A stretch of DNA of 64,000 nt from Olavius algarvensis Delta 4 endosymbiont (GCA_905176665.1 CAJINA010000084.1:62001-126000), one strand, 5' to 3'; positions 37,360 to 46,748 are shown, counted from the first letter of the stretch. Notes: generated by a model from the sequence alone, not told the origin. Program-made: numbers and translations.

Positions 37360-38121
37360 TCAGCCGCCGAACCGCAGGCGGTAGTAGACCAACCCCAGAT
37401 ACTCGTGCAGATAGACAGCGGCGGCCTCGAACGATGCGGGCAGATAATGCCGCCAAGTGTAAGACCGGACCGGCAGGGAAGCCAGACCGTTGGCAAAGGG
37501 TGTACAGGATAGCCCCTTTTGCTGGAAAGACCATAAGGCCCGTTTGAGATGATAGACCGAGGTGACCATGACCGGCCGGATAAAACGGTGTTGCCGACAG
37601 ATGGCGCGCACATTTTCGGCGTTCTTGAAGGTATCGGTACTCTGCGTTTCAGTGATGATGGCCTGAACCGGCACCCCCAGATCTACTAAATATCGCCGGG
37701 CAACCACAGCCTCGGCGACTTGCCCGCCCGGTCCACGCCCCCCGGAGACGATAATCGGCACCTCCATCCGGGACGCCAGCCGTGCAGCCGTCACCAGGCG
37801 ATCCACCATGGACTCCGGAAGCACTCCCGGCTCCCCCGACAGATCCAGCAGACGGTCATCCACCCCACCGCCCAACAGGATGATGACATCTCCCCGGGGC
37901 AATGCTTTCCCGGCGGGGATATCCCGCAGCAATCCGGCCAGCAGCAGATCGGTGACCGGGGTAATCGACAACCCCCACATGACCAGTCCTAATACCGCCA
38001 GCGCGCTGCCGGACCAGCGGCGCTTGAGTCCCACCAGCAGTGCCCCAGCCGTCAACAGCACCAGGATAAAGATGCCCGGTGGCAAAATAAAGGCGGTGAC
38101 CAGTTGTTTGAAGATATACAT
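37360..38121 (-). CDS. YdcF/ElyC-family (DUF218) membrane protein
   Basis: 253 residues. Two N-terminal membrane segments (AFILPPGIFILVLLTAGALLV and ALAVLGLVMWGLSI) are followed by the DUF218 domain, with DVIILLGGGVDD, VPIIVSGGRGPGGQVAEA and TSVYHLKRALWSFQQKGL. ElyC relatives act in envelope and peptidoglycan precursor homeostasis; the biochemical activity is unsettled. It follows the Gate-domain membrane gene with a 1-bp gap, so the two are translationally linked. Confidence 0.82.
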   Translation of the reverse strand: MYIFKQLVTAFILPPGIFILVLLTAGALLVGLKRRWSGSALAVLGLVMWGLSITPVTDLLLAGLLRDIPAGKALPRGDVIILLGGGVDDRLLDLSGEPGVLPESMVDRLVTAARLASRMEVPIIVSGGRGPGGQVAEAVVARRYLVDLGVPVQAIITETQSTDTFKNAENVRAICRQHRFIRPVMVTSVYHLKRALWSFQQKGLSCTPFANGLASLPVRSYTWRHYLPASFEAAAVYLHEYLGLVYYRLRFGG

Positions 38122-38122
38122 G

Positions 38123-39067
38123 TTACCCGGTTTTTTCCAATGGTGTCCGGCGGATGGTTTTGAATCGCATTAAAAGATTGTACCCGTAGACGGCTGCCAC
38201 GGCAGCGGCCAGTCGCGGAATCCATAACCAGAAGGCACCGACGCCCAAAGGCACGAACAGCAGGGGGTCTTCGATCATGGCATGGTTAATCCCGATGGAA
38301 AGATGAAGCCGCTCGAGTTCCTCCCGGGAATAACGGCCCTGGCTGGCCTCCTCAACGATGACGGCCCCGCCGTAGGCTATGCCGAAGACGGCGGCCGCCA
38401 ACCAGAGCAGGCCCACGTTGCGGCTAAGGCCGAGCACTTTCAACAACGGATCCAGTCCCCGCACGAGTTGATCGATGATCTTGTAGGCCTTCATCAACTC
38501 CAGGGTGACCATGATGAAAACAATAATCACCAGGATCTGCAGGGCCAGCCGGACGGTTGCCAGACACCATTGCTGTAAGAGGGCGGCGAACCCGATGGCC
38601 GCTGCGGGACCAGGCAGGACGGTTTTATCCAGACCGGTTTCGGGCGATAGGAGCAAGGCGACCACGCTGACCGTAACCACTGACGCCAGCAGCCGAAATA
38701 CAGTGGCCTTTATCGGATTGATGCCCGATTTAGCCTGAATGATGCCCTCTTGAATCAGACTGTGGGAGATAAGCAGAAAAACGGCGATCAGGGTCATCTG
38801 GTCCTGGGTCAGCGGCAGGACGACCATGGCGGCAATACCACCATAGATACCGGTCAACATCCCCACGATCAAGGGCAAGGCGGCCACCGGCGGCAGCCCC
38901 ATCAGCTGCATGGCGGGCTGCAGCAGAAAATCAAGATATTTCAACCAGCCGCTGTACTGCAGCAGCATGGTTAAAAAGGAGACCGGAATCAGGATTTTCA
39001 AAATCCAGACATAGCCGTGCCATCCTTTTGAAAGGCCGCTCAGAAGCGTTGTTTTCAGGTTTTCCAT
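38123..39067 (-). CDS. Nucleoside-recognition/Gate-domain multi-spanning membrane protein
   Basis: 314 residues from ATG 39067 (an upstream in-frame start at 39139 would add a hydrophilic, non-conserved leader). About eight hydrophobic helices with two Gate-like repeats (GMLTGIYGGIAAMVVLPL and FGIAYGGAVIVEEA). The Gate domain occurs in nucleoside transporters, FeoB and spore-maturation proteins; transport function is likely but the substrate is unknown. It is coupled to the YdcF-family gene. Confidence 0.7.
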   Translation of the reverse strand: MENLKTTLLSGLSKGWHGYVWILKILIPVSFLTMLLQYSGWLKYLDFLLQPAMQLMGLPPVAALPLIVGMLTGIYGGIAAMVVLPLTQDQMTLIAVFLLISHSLIQEGIIQAKSGINPIKATVFRLLASVVTVSVVALLLSPETGLDKTVLPGPAAAIGFAALLQQWCLATVRLALQILVIIVFIMVTLELMKAYKIIDQLVRGLDPLLKVLGLSRNVGLLWLAAAVFGIAYGGAVIVEEASQGRYSREELERLHLSIGINHAMIEDPLLFVPLGVGAFWLWIPRLAAAVAAVYGYNLLMRFKTIRRTPLEKTG

Positions 39068-39303
39068 ATTACCGGCACCTTTGCCCGGGCCCTGCCGGCC
39101 TATATCCGGCCTGATAGGGTCTCGGCAGGGTTCAACCATCTTCGCCAGCCTGCCTCATCACGACAGGCGTCGACTGGTCGCCTATAACACAGTTGAATCG
39201 AATGCGCATCTTAAAATCAGAAAAGGCTCTGAATTTGAGCGTTGGTGGGAGTTGTCAGCCCCGCCGGCCGGTGGCGGCTACCCGGTCATGCGACCGGGGC
39301 CGG

Positions 39304-40650
39304 TCAATTATCATTCTTTTTAAGGCAGGCCATACAATCGGTCAACAGGTTGCGCAGCTTGCGCCGCAACACGGTATAGGAGTAATAGGTCGTGGCGATT
39401 TTGTAATTGTGCGCCACCATTTTCCGCCGGTAGGTTGCATCGCTGAGCACCTTCCTGGCTTTGGCCACCGTTTCGGCCGATACGTACCCATCCATTTCGA
39501 CAACGGCAAACCCCTTGGGTTTAATGTCCATGCTGTAAATGGAGTAAGTATTCACGAGGATGGGTTTGCAAAAATAGACCGCTTCAAGAAACGCATTTCC
39601 GAACCCTTCGAAATTGGAAGGATAGGTCACCAGGTCGGCGTGGGGGTATATGTCATATAGGGTGTAGATCTTTTTGCCTTTGGCGGTCTTTCCGCGTTTG
39701 TGGTTGATGATGTCGGACACGAAAATGGTATCCACGTTCATCATCCGGGAATATTCGCGGACCCGACCTTCATAGTCGTAACCTTCATCGCCCGAGGCAT
39801 GCGAGATAACCAGCTTGGCTTTGAGATTCAAACGACTGACCAGTTCGATGGCGTGTTCGATCCCCTTGCGTTTGACTACCCGGGTCGGCTGCAGGATCAG
39901 CAATTCATCTTCCGCCACGCCCAGATCACGCCGCACGTCACAGGCATACCGGTCCGCCGCGACCGGGGCCTGCACGCCGGTGACCCGGCCCGCGTCATCT
40001 GTAGCCACGGTTGGCGGTGGATTGTCAAAATCCATGACATTGGGTATCACGGTGGCCGATATCCCCGTGCGCAAGCTGAGCTGATTGTCCGCCGATGTAT
40101 TGATGACCGCGTGGTGAATGTGGGGAATGTGGGGCGGGAAGGCCATGTTGAGATACTCCCAGACGGCGTTCGTTTTGAAATTCTGCCGTTCCCAGAAAAA
40201 ATCGTGATGATGGGCAATGGTGGGGATCCCGGTTTCGGAGATCACTTCGGTCAGGGCCAGCCCCAGGGGAATGTTAAGCGGAATGGTGAGTATGTTTTCC
40301 GGCACCAGCAGGTCGAGATCAAACTTTTCCATGAAGTCATACAGGGCATCCTTCATTTCGACCTTCAGGGCATAGATCTCTTTGGTGGTGGATCGGTTGC
40401 GAACGGTAACGCCGTAGCACTGGTTGTTCAGCTTTTTGATCACCGGGTGCTTGAAATGGGCTTTTTCGTACAACATGGATATTTCCGGAGGGCGATCCAA
40501 TTCCCCCGCAAAATAGAAACATTCAAAGCCTTCGCGCTGGAAGACTTCCGCCCACTTTTCCGTTTCCAGTGAAACCCCATCTGTCCCGGCGATGCGCGTT
40601 GAAATAAAGCCCAGACGATGTATTCTGTCGCAGTACTTGCACGCATTCAT
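39304..40650 (-). CDS. Family-4 type glycosyltransferase
   Basis: 448 residues with GT-B fold. The N-terminal acceptor domain has GFISTRIAGTDGVSLETEKW. The C-terminal donor domain has LILQPTRVVKRKGIEHAIEL (start of the second Rossmann fold) and DLVTYPSNFEGFGNAFLEAV, the E-x7-E nucleotide-sugar motif. The N-terminal GTDGVSLE segment recalls sucrose-phosphate-synthase-like and mannosylglucosylglycerate-type enzymes, so a compatible-solute or glycoglycerate product is possible, but this is only an inference. Monocistronic, with a hairpin element just upstream. Confidence 0.78.
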   Translation of the reverse strand: MNACKYCDRIHRLGFISTRIAGTDGVSLETEKWAEVFQREGFECFYFAGELDRPPEISMLYEKAHFKHPVIKKLNNQCYGVTVRNRSTTKEIYALKVEMKDALYDFMEKFDLDLLVPENILTIPLNIPLGLALTEVISETGIPTIAHHHDFFWERQNFKTNAVWEYLNMAFPPHIPHIHHAVINTSADNQLSLRTGISATVIPNVMDFDNPPPTVATDDAGRVTGVQAPVAADRYACDVRRDLGVAEDELLILQPTRVVKRKGIEHAIELVSRLNLKAKLVISHASGDEGYDYEGRVREYSRMMNVDTIFVSDIINHKRGKTAKGKKIYTLYDIYPHADLVTYPSNFEGFGNAFLEAVYFCKPILVNTYSIYSMDIKPKGFAVVEMDGYVSAETVAKARKVLSDATYRRKMVAHNYKIATTYYSYTVLRRKLRNLLTDCMACLKKNDN

Positions 40651-40692
40651 GATGCCCTCCCGGTTGTCCGCGCAATTACAGCTGTATTCTTA

Positions 40693-40862
40693 AGAACCCA
40701 TCTCAAAAAAGTCTTTTGGCCCAAACTCGGCGTTGGGCGCTCATATCAAGTCCTCAAAATACTGCAGTATTACGCCGGGTTGATATTCGCAGCCGCCTTG
40801 CACCACGTTAGGCATTAGCTTCGCGTCATGTTGAACCAAAATCCGTTGTTGAGATAGGTCCT
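40693..40862. repeat. Dispersed hairpin element, copy G
   Basis: Arms GAACCCATCTCAA and TTGAGATAGGTCC pair imperfectly. The core TCTTTTGGCCCAAACTC, ATCAAGTCCTCAAAATACTG with CAGTATTACGCCGGGTTGAT, and TTGAACCAAAATCC is present, with an extra 30-bp segment (AGGCATTAGCTTCGC) similar to one in copy B. It lies 18 bp past the tag stop codon. Confidence 0.75.
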
Positions 40863-40880
40863 AAATATTTCTCTAAGCAA

Positions 40881-41441
40881 TCAGATTTCACTGTGCCTGA
40901 AACAGTCGATCAGGTGATCGTTCACCATACCAACCGCCTGCATGAAAGCATAACAAATAACCGGCCCCACAAATTTAAACCCCCTGGCTTTCAATTCCTT
41001 GCTCATTTTCTGCGAGGTCTCGGTCTGGGCCGGCACCTGCTGCATGTTTCTCCAGGCATTACGGATGGGCCGGCCCTCCACAAAGCTCCAGATGAACGTG
41101 TCGAAGCTGCCGAACGCCTGCTGCACGTCTAGATAAGCCCGGGCATTTTCAACGGCAGCGGTTATCTTCAACCGGTTGCGGACAAGCCCTTCATCACGCA
41201 GCAGGTCATCTATTTCAGCCGGCCCGTAGCGGGCCACTTTTCCAGGGTCGAAGCCTTCGAAGGCCCGCCGGTAATGGGGGCGTTTTTTCAGGATTGTAAT
41301 CCAGCTCAATCCGGCCTGCGCACCTTCCAGGATCAGAAATTCAAATAACCGTTGATCATCGTGCAGCGGCACGCCCCATTCGCGGTCATGGTAATCGATA
41401 TACAGCGGGTCGGTCGTGCCCCAGGGGCAGCGGGTGCGCAT
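40881..41441 (-). CDS. tag: DNA-3-methyladenine glycosylase I
   Basis: 186 residues, standard Tag length. It begins MRTRCPWG with zinc-ligand Cys5, followed by YHDREWGVPLHDD (His18) and LILEGAQAGLSWITILKKR, the helix-hairpin and substrate-pocket region. The C-terminal zinc-snap ligands are in NDHLIDCFRH. It excises 3-methyladenine from alkylated DNA. Monocistronic; a hairpin element follows its stop codon. Confidence 0.93.
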   Translation of the reverse strand: MRTRCPWGTTDPLYIDYHDREWGVPLHDDQRLFEFLILEGAQAGLSWITILKKRPHYRRAFEGFDPGKVARYGPAEIDDLLRDEGLVRNRLKITAAVENARAYLDVQQAFGSFDTFIWSFVEGRPIRNAWRNMQQVPAQTETSQKMSKELKARGFKFVGPVICYAFMQAVGMVNDHLIDCFRHSEI

Positions 41442-41619
41442 GGCAACTCCTCATGGATCGGGCCCTAGCGGTCCGTTGGCACGATTTGACGATGGTGGAC
41501 AAATCGACAGTAACAATATAAAGAAACAATACAATCGTGTTTAAGTCAAGCAGGAAATGAAATATTGCTTGCCATATCAGATAAATAGACCGAAATTACG
41601 ATTCAAGCAAGGAGCATCG

Positions 41620-42711
41620 GTGCCCCAGGTCTTAATCAGCCGCAACCGGAAAAAAACGACGGTTCCCTTCCACACCAACGCCATGCCATCCGAGGGAATG
41701 GCGCCGGTCACCAAGGTGGCGCAGCTGGCCGACTATTTTCCGCAACACGTCTTTGATGGCGATCCGGCCCAGGTGGGCTACCCCGTGCAGATACCGCGCT
41801 ATTACCTGGGGCTGATCAAATCTCCCGGTGATCCGCTCTGGCGCCAGGCCGTCCCGGACGCGGCGGAAGGTGAAACCGCCCAGATGGCCGCTGATCCACT
41901 GTGTGAAACAGAGCAGTCTCCCGTCCCCGGCCTGATACACCGCTATCCTGACCGGGCAGTCTTCCTGGCATCCAACCGGTGCGCCCTGCACTGCCGCCAC
42001 TGCATGCGGCAACGGGATGTCGGTGTGGATATACAGAACCGCAGCGTTTTCTATGAGAAGATTATAGACTATATCGGACAGACCCGCACTCTGCGCGAGG
42101 TGATCCTTTCGGGCGGAGATCCGTTTATGCTTCCGGACAGGGTACTCTTAGATCTGCTGACAGCCCTGAAAAAGATCGCCCACATCGAAATGCTGCGCAT
42201 TCACACGCGGGTACCGTGCACCTGGCCGCAACGCATCAGTCCCCAATTGGCCGCCCGGCTCAAAGGCTACGGTCCGCTTTTTATCAATATCCAGTTCAAT
42301 CACCCGGCTGAAATCACTCCGGACGCGGCGGCCGCCTGTGCCCGGCTGGCCGACGCCGGCATACCGCTGGGCTGCCAGAGTGTTCTGCTCAAAGGCGTCA
42401 ACGACGATCCCGACACCATGCTGCAGCTGCTGCGGGGATTATTGTCTATCCGGGTAAGGCCTTACTATTTACATCACCCGGACCCGGTGGCCGGTACCGC
42501 ACACTTCCGGGTGCCGCTGCGCCGCGGGCTGGACATATTGGCGTATGTACGCGGCCGCGTCTCCGGCCTGGGCGTTCCGCAGTATATGCTGGACCTGCCG
42601 GGCGGCGGCGGTAAGATCCCGCTGTTGCCGCAGTATATTCAGGAGGAAACTGCGAACCGGCTGATCGTAAAAAACTTCGAGGGGCGGCTTTACGAGTATC
42701 CCCTCGATTAG
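41620..42711 (+). CDS. KamA-family radical SAM aminomutase-like protein
   Basis: 363 residues from a GTG at 41620 (AAGGAG 5 nt upstream), preferred over an ATG at 41557. Radical SAM cluster motif CALHCRHC (Cys121, 125, 128) and the PLP-binding motif LPGGGGKIP near the C-terminus, as in lysine 2,3-aminomutase and EpmB. Shorter than catabolic lysine 2,3-aminomutases (about 416) and close in size to EpmB-type enzymes. In anaerobes it might make beta-lysine for osmoprotection or modify EF-P; no epmA or acetyltransferase gene is adjacent to decide. Confidence 0.85.
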   Translation: MPQVLISRNRKKTTVPFHTNAMPSEGMAPVTKVAQLADYFPQHVFDGDPAQVGYPVQIPRYYLGLIKSPGDPLWRQAVPDAAEGETAQMAADPLCETEQSPVPGLIHRYPDRAVFLASNRCALHCRHCMRQRDVGVDIQNRSVFYEKIIDYIGQTRTLREVILSGGDPFMLPDRVLLDLLTALKKIAHIEMLRIHTRVPCTWPQRISPQLAARLKGYGPLFINIQFNHPAEITPDAAAACARLADAGIPLGCQSVLLKGVNDDPDTMLQLLRGLLSIRVRPYYLHHPDPVAGTAHFRVPLRRGLDILAYVRGRVSGLGVPQYMLDLPGGGGKIPLLPQYIQEETANRLIVKNFEGRLYEYPLD

Positions 42712-42712
42712 G

Positions 42713-42853
42713 GTCCGTTCTCAATGGGTAGAATTTGGTTCAGGGGAAGGCCTGCATACTTTTAAAACCGGAGGCATAGTAGACACTATGTCGAGGATTT
42801 ATAAAAATATGAAAACGCCGCCCTGGGCCAAAAGATGCCCATTGAGAACGGAC
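42713..42853. repeat. Dispersed hairpin element, copy H (inverted orientation)
   Basis: Perfect 16-bp arms GTCCGTTCTCAATGGG and CCCATTGAGAACGGAC. The interior, read on the minus strand, has TTTTGGCCCAGGGC and CCTGAACCAAATTC. It starts 1 bp after the KamA-like stop codon. The arm sequence is unrelated to that of other copies, yet is perfectly self-complementary. Confidence 0.8.
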
Positions 42854-42913
42854 ACTGGGTATGAGTCATACGATAGAAGTATATGCGATAAGTATTTTAA
42901 AATGGGAGGAAAT

Positions 42914-43513
42914 ATGCAGGACAACTACGCCAAGCTGGTGATGGAAAACCTGGAAAAAGTCTTCTCCGGGAAACCGGATGAACTGGCCGCCAACCTCCCG
43001 GCTGAGAAGCACGGAGATGCATTTGTTTTCCAGGCGTTCGGGGAGGAATGCAGGGTCAGCCCGAGCGGCATCACCCTTGGCGGTAGAACGCCCGAGAGCA
43101 TCCTCGGGCTGCTGGTGTCGCTGTACGCCTTGCAGTCGCAATCCCAGCCGTGCCTGTTCGAACCTTTCCGGGCCTTTAAGGAACTGCCCGACAGCATGCC
43201 TTATGCCGGTGCATTTATGACCCACACACAGCAAGTTCTCGTCCCCTATGTGGAGCAGCTTGAAAATAGAGTGGATCAGATAACCGCCGCATTCAACTCT
43301 GAATCGGCCGTTCCCTCCACTGGCGGGGATTACAGTTTTCGACTGCAGCCGCTGCCGAAGATCTGGCTCGAATTCATCTGCTACCTGCCAGATGATGATT
43401 TCCCGGCTTCTGTTACCTGCCTGTACTCGCAAAATGCAGACCGGTTTCTCACCACTGACGCACTGGCGGATGTGGGGGAATACGCCGTAAAAAAAATTAT
43501 CACCTTGCTGTAG
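42914..43513 (+). CDS. DUF3786-like protein
   Basis: 199 residues from ATG 42914 (GGGAGGAAAT upstream). The open frame begins at 42788 inside the hairpin element and that part is not coding. The C-terminal region LPKIWLEFICYLPDDDFPASVTCLYSQNADRFLTTDALAD (shortened: ICYLPDDDFPASVTCLYSQN) resembles the DUF3786 family found in anaerobes, often in corrinoid or metal-related contexts. Function unknown; no catalytic motif is evident. Confidence 0.65.
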   Translation: MQDNYAKLVMENLEKVFSGKPDELAANLPAEKHGDAFVFQAFGEECRVSPSGITLGGRTPESILGLLVSLYALQSQSQPCLFEPFRAFKELPDSMPYAGAFMTHTQQVLVPYVEQLENRVDQITAAFNSESAVPSTGGDYSFRLQPLPKIWLEFICYLPDDDFPASVTCLYSQNADRFLTTDALADVGEYAVKKIITLL

Positions 43514-43558
43514 CTTCACACGACTTTCAACTGAATAAAAATTGGGGTCAGGCGGGAT

Positions 43559-43756
43559 CTAACCGGCGGCAACCCGGTAGCCGGCAATCAGTGCGGGAAG
43601 GACAACACTAGCGATGAACAGGAGTCCCTCAGGGGTCATCCAGGCTTCGTAAGTGGTTTTACCGTTCTTTTTGCAGTCCACATATTTAGACAGGAATCCC
43701 AGGCCCATGACGAGCCACAGGGTCAAAACCGCTACCACCATTGTAATCGTATTCAT
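43559..43756 (-). CDS. Small two-helix membrane protein
   Basis: 65 residues with two hydrophobic helices (TMVVAVLTLWLVMGLGFLS and LLFIASVVLPALIAGYRVA) linked by a charged loop (KYVDCKKNGKTTYEAW). Not recognised as a known family. Coding is supported by the membrane pattern and by its being the only frame in this gap with clean composition; it is otherwise weak. Confidence 0.45.
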   Translation of the reverse strand: MNTITMVVAVLTLWLVMGLGFLSKYVDCKKNGKTTYEAWMTPEGLLFIASVVLPALIAGYRVAAG

Positions 43757-43857
43757 TCGCCCGGATTCCTGTTTTGACGTCTAAAACGTATCGAGATAGC
43801 TTCTACTATGTTGAGTTTACACTTTCAAGCGCTTTTCCTGCCCGGTGCCCGCCGAGC

Positions 43858-44838
43858 TCAATCGCCGCCGGCATAGGCCGGCCACAGATAATAAAACCCG
43901 GCCGTCTGCGGCGGCACCCATTCCAACAGGCCCAGATCCACCAGTACCGGGGATTTACCTTCACTGCCCGTGCTGAGGGGATTGTAAATATTGTCGTCGG
44001 GGAAACTGGTCCGCCGATAAATCACGATTTTGGCGTCATCGGGCAGGCCGGCCAGTTGGCGGGCCTGTTGCAGGGCATCGTCAATATAGCCGACCTGGTC
44101 GACCAGGCCCGCCTGCCGGGCATCGTCGGCAATATAGATCCTGGCAGTCGCGATTTCCTCCAGGGCCGCGGGTGCCAGCTGGCGATGCTCGGTCAGCAAA
44201 CGGGTGAACCGCTGGCCCAGTTGATCGATAAGGGACTGTAAAAGACGTTCCTCTTCAGGTGACGGGTTTCGAAACGGAGACCCCATATCCTTGTTGCGAC
44301 CCGACTTGTGCACTGTGACATCGACACCAATCTTTTCCATCAGGCCGGATATTTCCGGCCGGAGAAAAACCGCCCCGACACTGCCCGTGACGGTCGTGGG
44401 GTGCGCCACAATCTTATCCGCGGGCAGCGCCACGTAATATCCTCCGGAAGTAGCCAGACCCATCATGGCCGCAACGATCTTCACGCCGCTTCTCTCTTTG
44501 TAAACCTTGATCTCGCGGTAGAGAATGTCACTGGCCGTTGCTGAACCGCCCGGGCTGTTTATTTTCAAGATGACCGCTTTGATGTTCTGGTCCTGTTCGG
44601 CTTTTCTAAGGTGGGCAACCACTTTCTGCACCGTACTCGGCAACACCCGGATGAATCCTTTGCGCGGGTTATCGCTGATCACGCCCCGGATGGGAACAAT
44701 CAGGATTTTCTGGGAGGCAGTTCCCGCCAGGGTAAATTCACGCAGCGGATCAGTAGCATCGGATATGAGCTTGATACTGGGGGCTGCACAGCCGGTGACC
44801 AGGACTGCACAGAGCAGGCATAAACATAGTCTTTTCAT
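43858..44838 (-). CDS. sppA: SppA-type signal peptide peptidase, lipoprotein
   Basis: 326 residues from ATG 44838 (GGAGGGG upstream); longer in-frame starts precede the ribosome-binding site. Lipoprotein signal with lipobox LVTGC. S49 serine protease features: INSPGGSATAS, MMGLATSGGYYVALPADKIVAHP with the nucleophilic Ser, and VHKSGRNKDMGSPFR with the catalytic Lys. It digests released signal peptides at the membrane. The lipid anchor in place of a transmembrane helix is less usual. Single-domain (short) form. Confidence 0.87.
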   Translation of the reverse strand: MKRLCLCLLCAVLVTGCAAPSIKLISDATDPLREFTLAGTASQKILIVPIRGVISDNPRKGFIRVLPSTVQKVVAHLRKAEQDQNIKAVILKINSPGGSATASDILYREIKVYKERSGVKIVAAMMGLATSGGYYVALPADKIVAHPTTVTGSVGAVFLRPEISGLMEKIGVDVTVHKSGRNKDMGSPFRNPSPEEERLLQSLIDQLGQRFTRLLTEHRQLAPAALEEIATARIYIADDARQAGLVDQVGYIDDALQQARQLAGLPDDAKIVIYRRTSFPDDNIYNPLSTGSEGKSPVLVDLGLLEWVPPQTAGFYYLWPAYAGGD

Positions 44839-45178
44839 CAACCCCTCCATGATGGCAACCGGCCCATGGGGCAGAGCGGCTGCACAATCTTTCTTCTGCT
44901 TTCTCGGAATAGCAGGTAGATTTTGTCTAAAAATGCACTTTGAAATCAAATGTTACAACAAAAAGCCGAAAACCGCAAACCTACCCAACTAAAAATTATT
45001 TTATTTTATTTCATGTAGTTATATGTTTTTCCGGACACCATCCAAACCCCATAGCCACGGCGCGGTTTTTGGTCTTTATTTTTTTTAAATTGCCAGTATA
45101 ATTTGCGTAAATCAATCAGGCCGGCGTTACGGGGCGGCCATGTGCATTGCGCCCTTTGGCACCGGCCGGGAGGAAATC
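44839..45178. other. Divergent intergenic region, AT-rich
   Basis: 340 bp between the divergent sppA and the small hypothetical gene. It contains AT-rich tracts (around 44990-45030 and 45070-45110) suitable for promoters. No palindrome or riboswitch-like structure was recognised. Confidence 0.5.
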
Positions 45179-45520
45179 ATGGCAACACATATTCAGGGGG
45201 TCTCCCCTACCCCGGCCCTGGCCCGCGACGGTAAAGCCAAAAACACCAATTCAGGGCAACAGAGGCGTTCCGAGCGATCCGGTTCCAGAGAAGTCGCCGC
45301 AGACAAGGCTCACAGCGTTGAACTCTCGCCGGAATCTATTTCAAAAGCCCAAAAAATCGTTACCGGCAGCGGCTACATTACGTCCAGTGACTTTACGGAC
45401 ATCGATTTCACGGATGAAGACGCCCTGGCCCTGGCGGACGCGATCAGCAACCGGTTGAAAGAGACCGCCGGGAGCCTGATTCAGCCGCCCTCCAACGAAC
45501 TGGCCGGGATGGTCGGATAG
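45179..45520 (+). CDS. Small hydrophilic protein, possible FlgM-like regulator
   Basis: 113 residues from ATG 45179, preceded by GGGAGGAAATC. The N-terminal half is low-complexity and basic/polar (probably disordered). The C-terminal half has VELSPESISKAQKIV and ALADAISNRLKETAG, helices that recall anti-sigma factor FlgM-type proteins but without a convincing match. Not recognised with confidence. It precedes the sigma-54 activator on the same strand by 230 bp. Confidence 0.55.
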   Translation: MATHIQGVSPTPALARDGKAKNTNSGQQRRSERSGSREVAADKAHSVELSPESISKAQKIVTGSGYITSSDFTDIDFTDEDALALADAISNRLKETAGSLIQPPSNELAGMVG

Positions 45521-45752
45521 GCGCCAACCGTCCGGATCATTCAGCCGCAGCCCCTCCGGCATTCCGCCCCTGCTTATTCCCGCGAAAGCGTCATCCCTTT
45601 CTTTGCATGTTGACATACAGCCAGAGTGAGATATATATAGTTTTTTCCAAACCGTTCTCCGGTCCTGATTTGCGATAAGATACAATAGTTTAAAACTGTA
45701 TCAGCGGCAGAGCGCTCCTGTACAACTCCAATTGGTGTGAAAGGAAGCGGGC

Positions 45753-46748
45753 ATGTCCCCTCTCCAGCTAAATGGGATAATCGGGCAGAGCGACGAAATT
45801 AAACATATTTTCAGTACCATCGCAAAGGTCGCCGGCACCGACAGCACCATCTTGATTACCGGGGAAACCGGTACCGGTAAAGGCCTCATCGCCCGGGCCA
45901 TTCATCAGAACTCCACCCGCTCAGACCGGCCGTTTGTGGCCATCAATTGCGGAGCCCTGCCTGAAAACCTCCTGGAGAGTGAACTGTTCGGTCACACCAA
46001 AGGGGCCTTCACCGGAGCGTTCACCGCTAAAAACGGCAAGTTTGAACAGGCCAATTCCGGTACGATTTTTCTGGATGAAATCGGGGATATGAGCCCGGAC
46101 CTGCAGGTGAAAATCCTCCGGGTCCTTGAAGAGAATGAATTCGAGAAAGTCGGTGGCAACCGGACCATTTCCGTCAATATACGGGTGATTGCGGCTACGC
46201 ACCGGGACCTGGAAGAGCGGGTGGAACAGGGACTGTTTCGGGAAGATCTGTTTTACCGGCTCTTTGTCATCCCGATGCACCTGCCTCCCTTGAGGGAAAG
46301 AAAAGCGGATATCCGCGTGCTGGCCAAACATTTCCATGCCCAGTTCAACACCAGGAACAATCTGGGTATAAAAGGATTTACGGCGGATGCCCTGGACCTG
46401 CTCTATGCCTACGCTTGGCCGGGAAATATCCGCGAACTTAAAAACCTGGTGGAACGACTGGTGGTCCTCAAACAGGCGGGCGGGCTGACACCGGCCGACC
46501 TGCCGACCAAAATCAGGGGGTCGCAGAAGATTGTCATTACACCCCCGGCAGAAGAGATCGCTGAGGAAGGCACCCCCCTGGCCACGGCTGTCACCGAATA
46601 TGAAAAGGCCCTCATATTGCAGTCTCTGGAAAAGGCCCACTGGGTAAAGAACCGGGCCGCCAAGCTTCTCCATCTGAATCGCACAACCCTGGTTGAAAAG
46701 ATCAAACGATACGACATTACGCCGTCGGATGTCCGCTCAAACGGGTGA
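45753..46748 (+). CDS. Sigma-54-dependent AAA+ transcriptional activator lacking a receiver domain
   Basis: 331 residues, mostly AAA+ domain. Walker A GETGTGKG (residues 37-44), the sigma-54 contact loop ELFGHTKGAFTGAFT with intact GAFTGA, Walker B GTIFLDEIGDM, and sensor II AWPGNIRELKNL. The C-terminal Fis-type helix-turn-helix is NRAAKLLHLNRTTLVEKIKR. No N-terminal sensory domain, so activity is probably controlled by a separate protein. The stand-alone receiver encoded 58 bp downstream is the obvious candidate. FleQ/FlrA-like control of motility genes is possible. Confidence 0.88.
   Translation: MSPLQLNGIIGQSDEIKHIFSTIAKVAGTDSTILITGETGTGKGLIARAIHQNSTRSDRPFVAINCGALPENLLESELFGHTKGAFTGAFTAKNGKFEQANSGTIFLDEIGDMSPDLQVKILRVLEENEFEKVGGNRTISVNIRVIAATHRDLEERVEQGLFREDLFYRLFVIPMHLPPLRERKADIRVLAKHFHAQFNTRNNLGIKGFTADALDLLYAYAWPGNIRELKNLVERLVVLKQAGGLTPADLPTKIRGSQKIVITPPAEEIAEEGTPLATAVTEYEKALILQSLEKAHWVKNRAAKLLHLNRTTLVEKIKRYDITPSDVRSNG

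Noticed and set aside
42788-42913. Extended N-terminus of the DUF3786-like protein starting at 42788
   Set aside because: This stretch lies largely inside hairpin element H. The ATG at 42914 has a strong ribosome-binding site.
43776-43801. Possible right-end remnant of the hairpin element (GAGATAGCTTCT)
   Set aside because: Only about 12 bp match and no core motif is present, so it is not counted as a copy.
45575-45600. ATTCCCGCGAAAGCG sequence
   Set aside because: A single half of a common extragenic palindrome; too short and unpaired to call as a feature.
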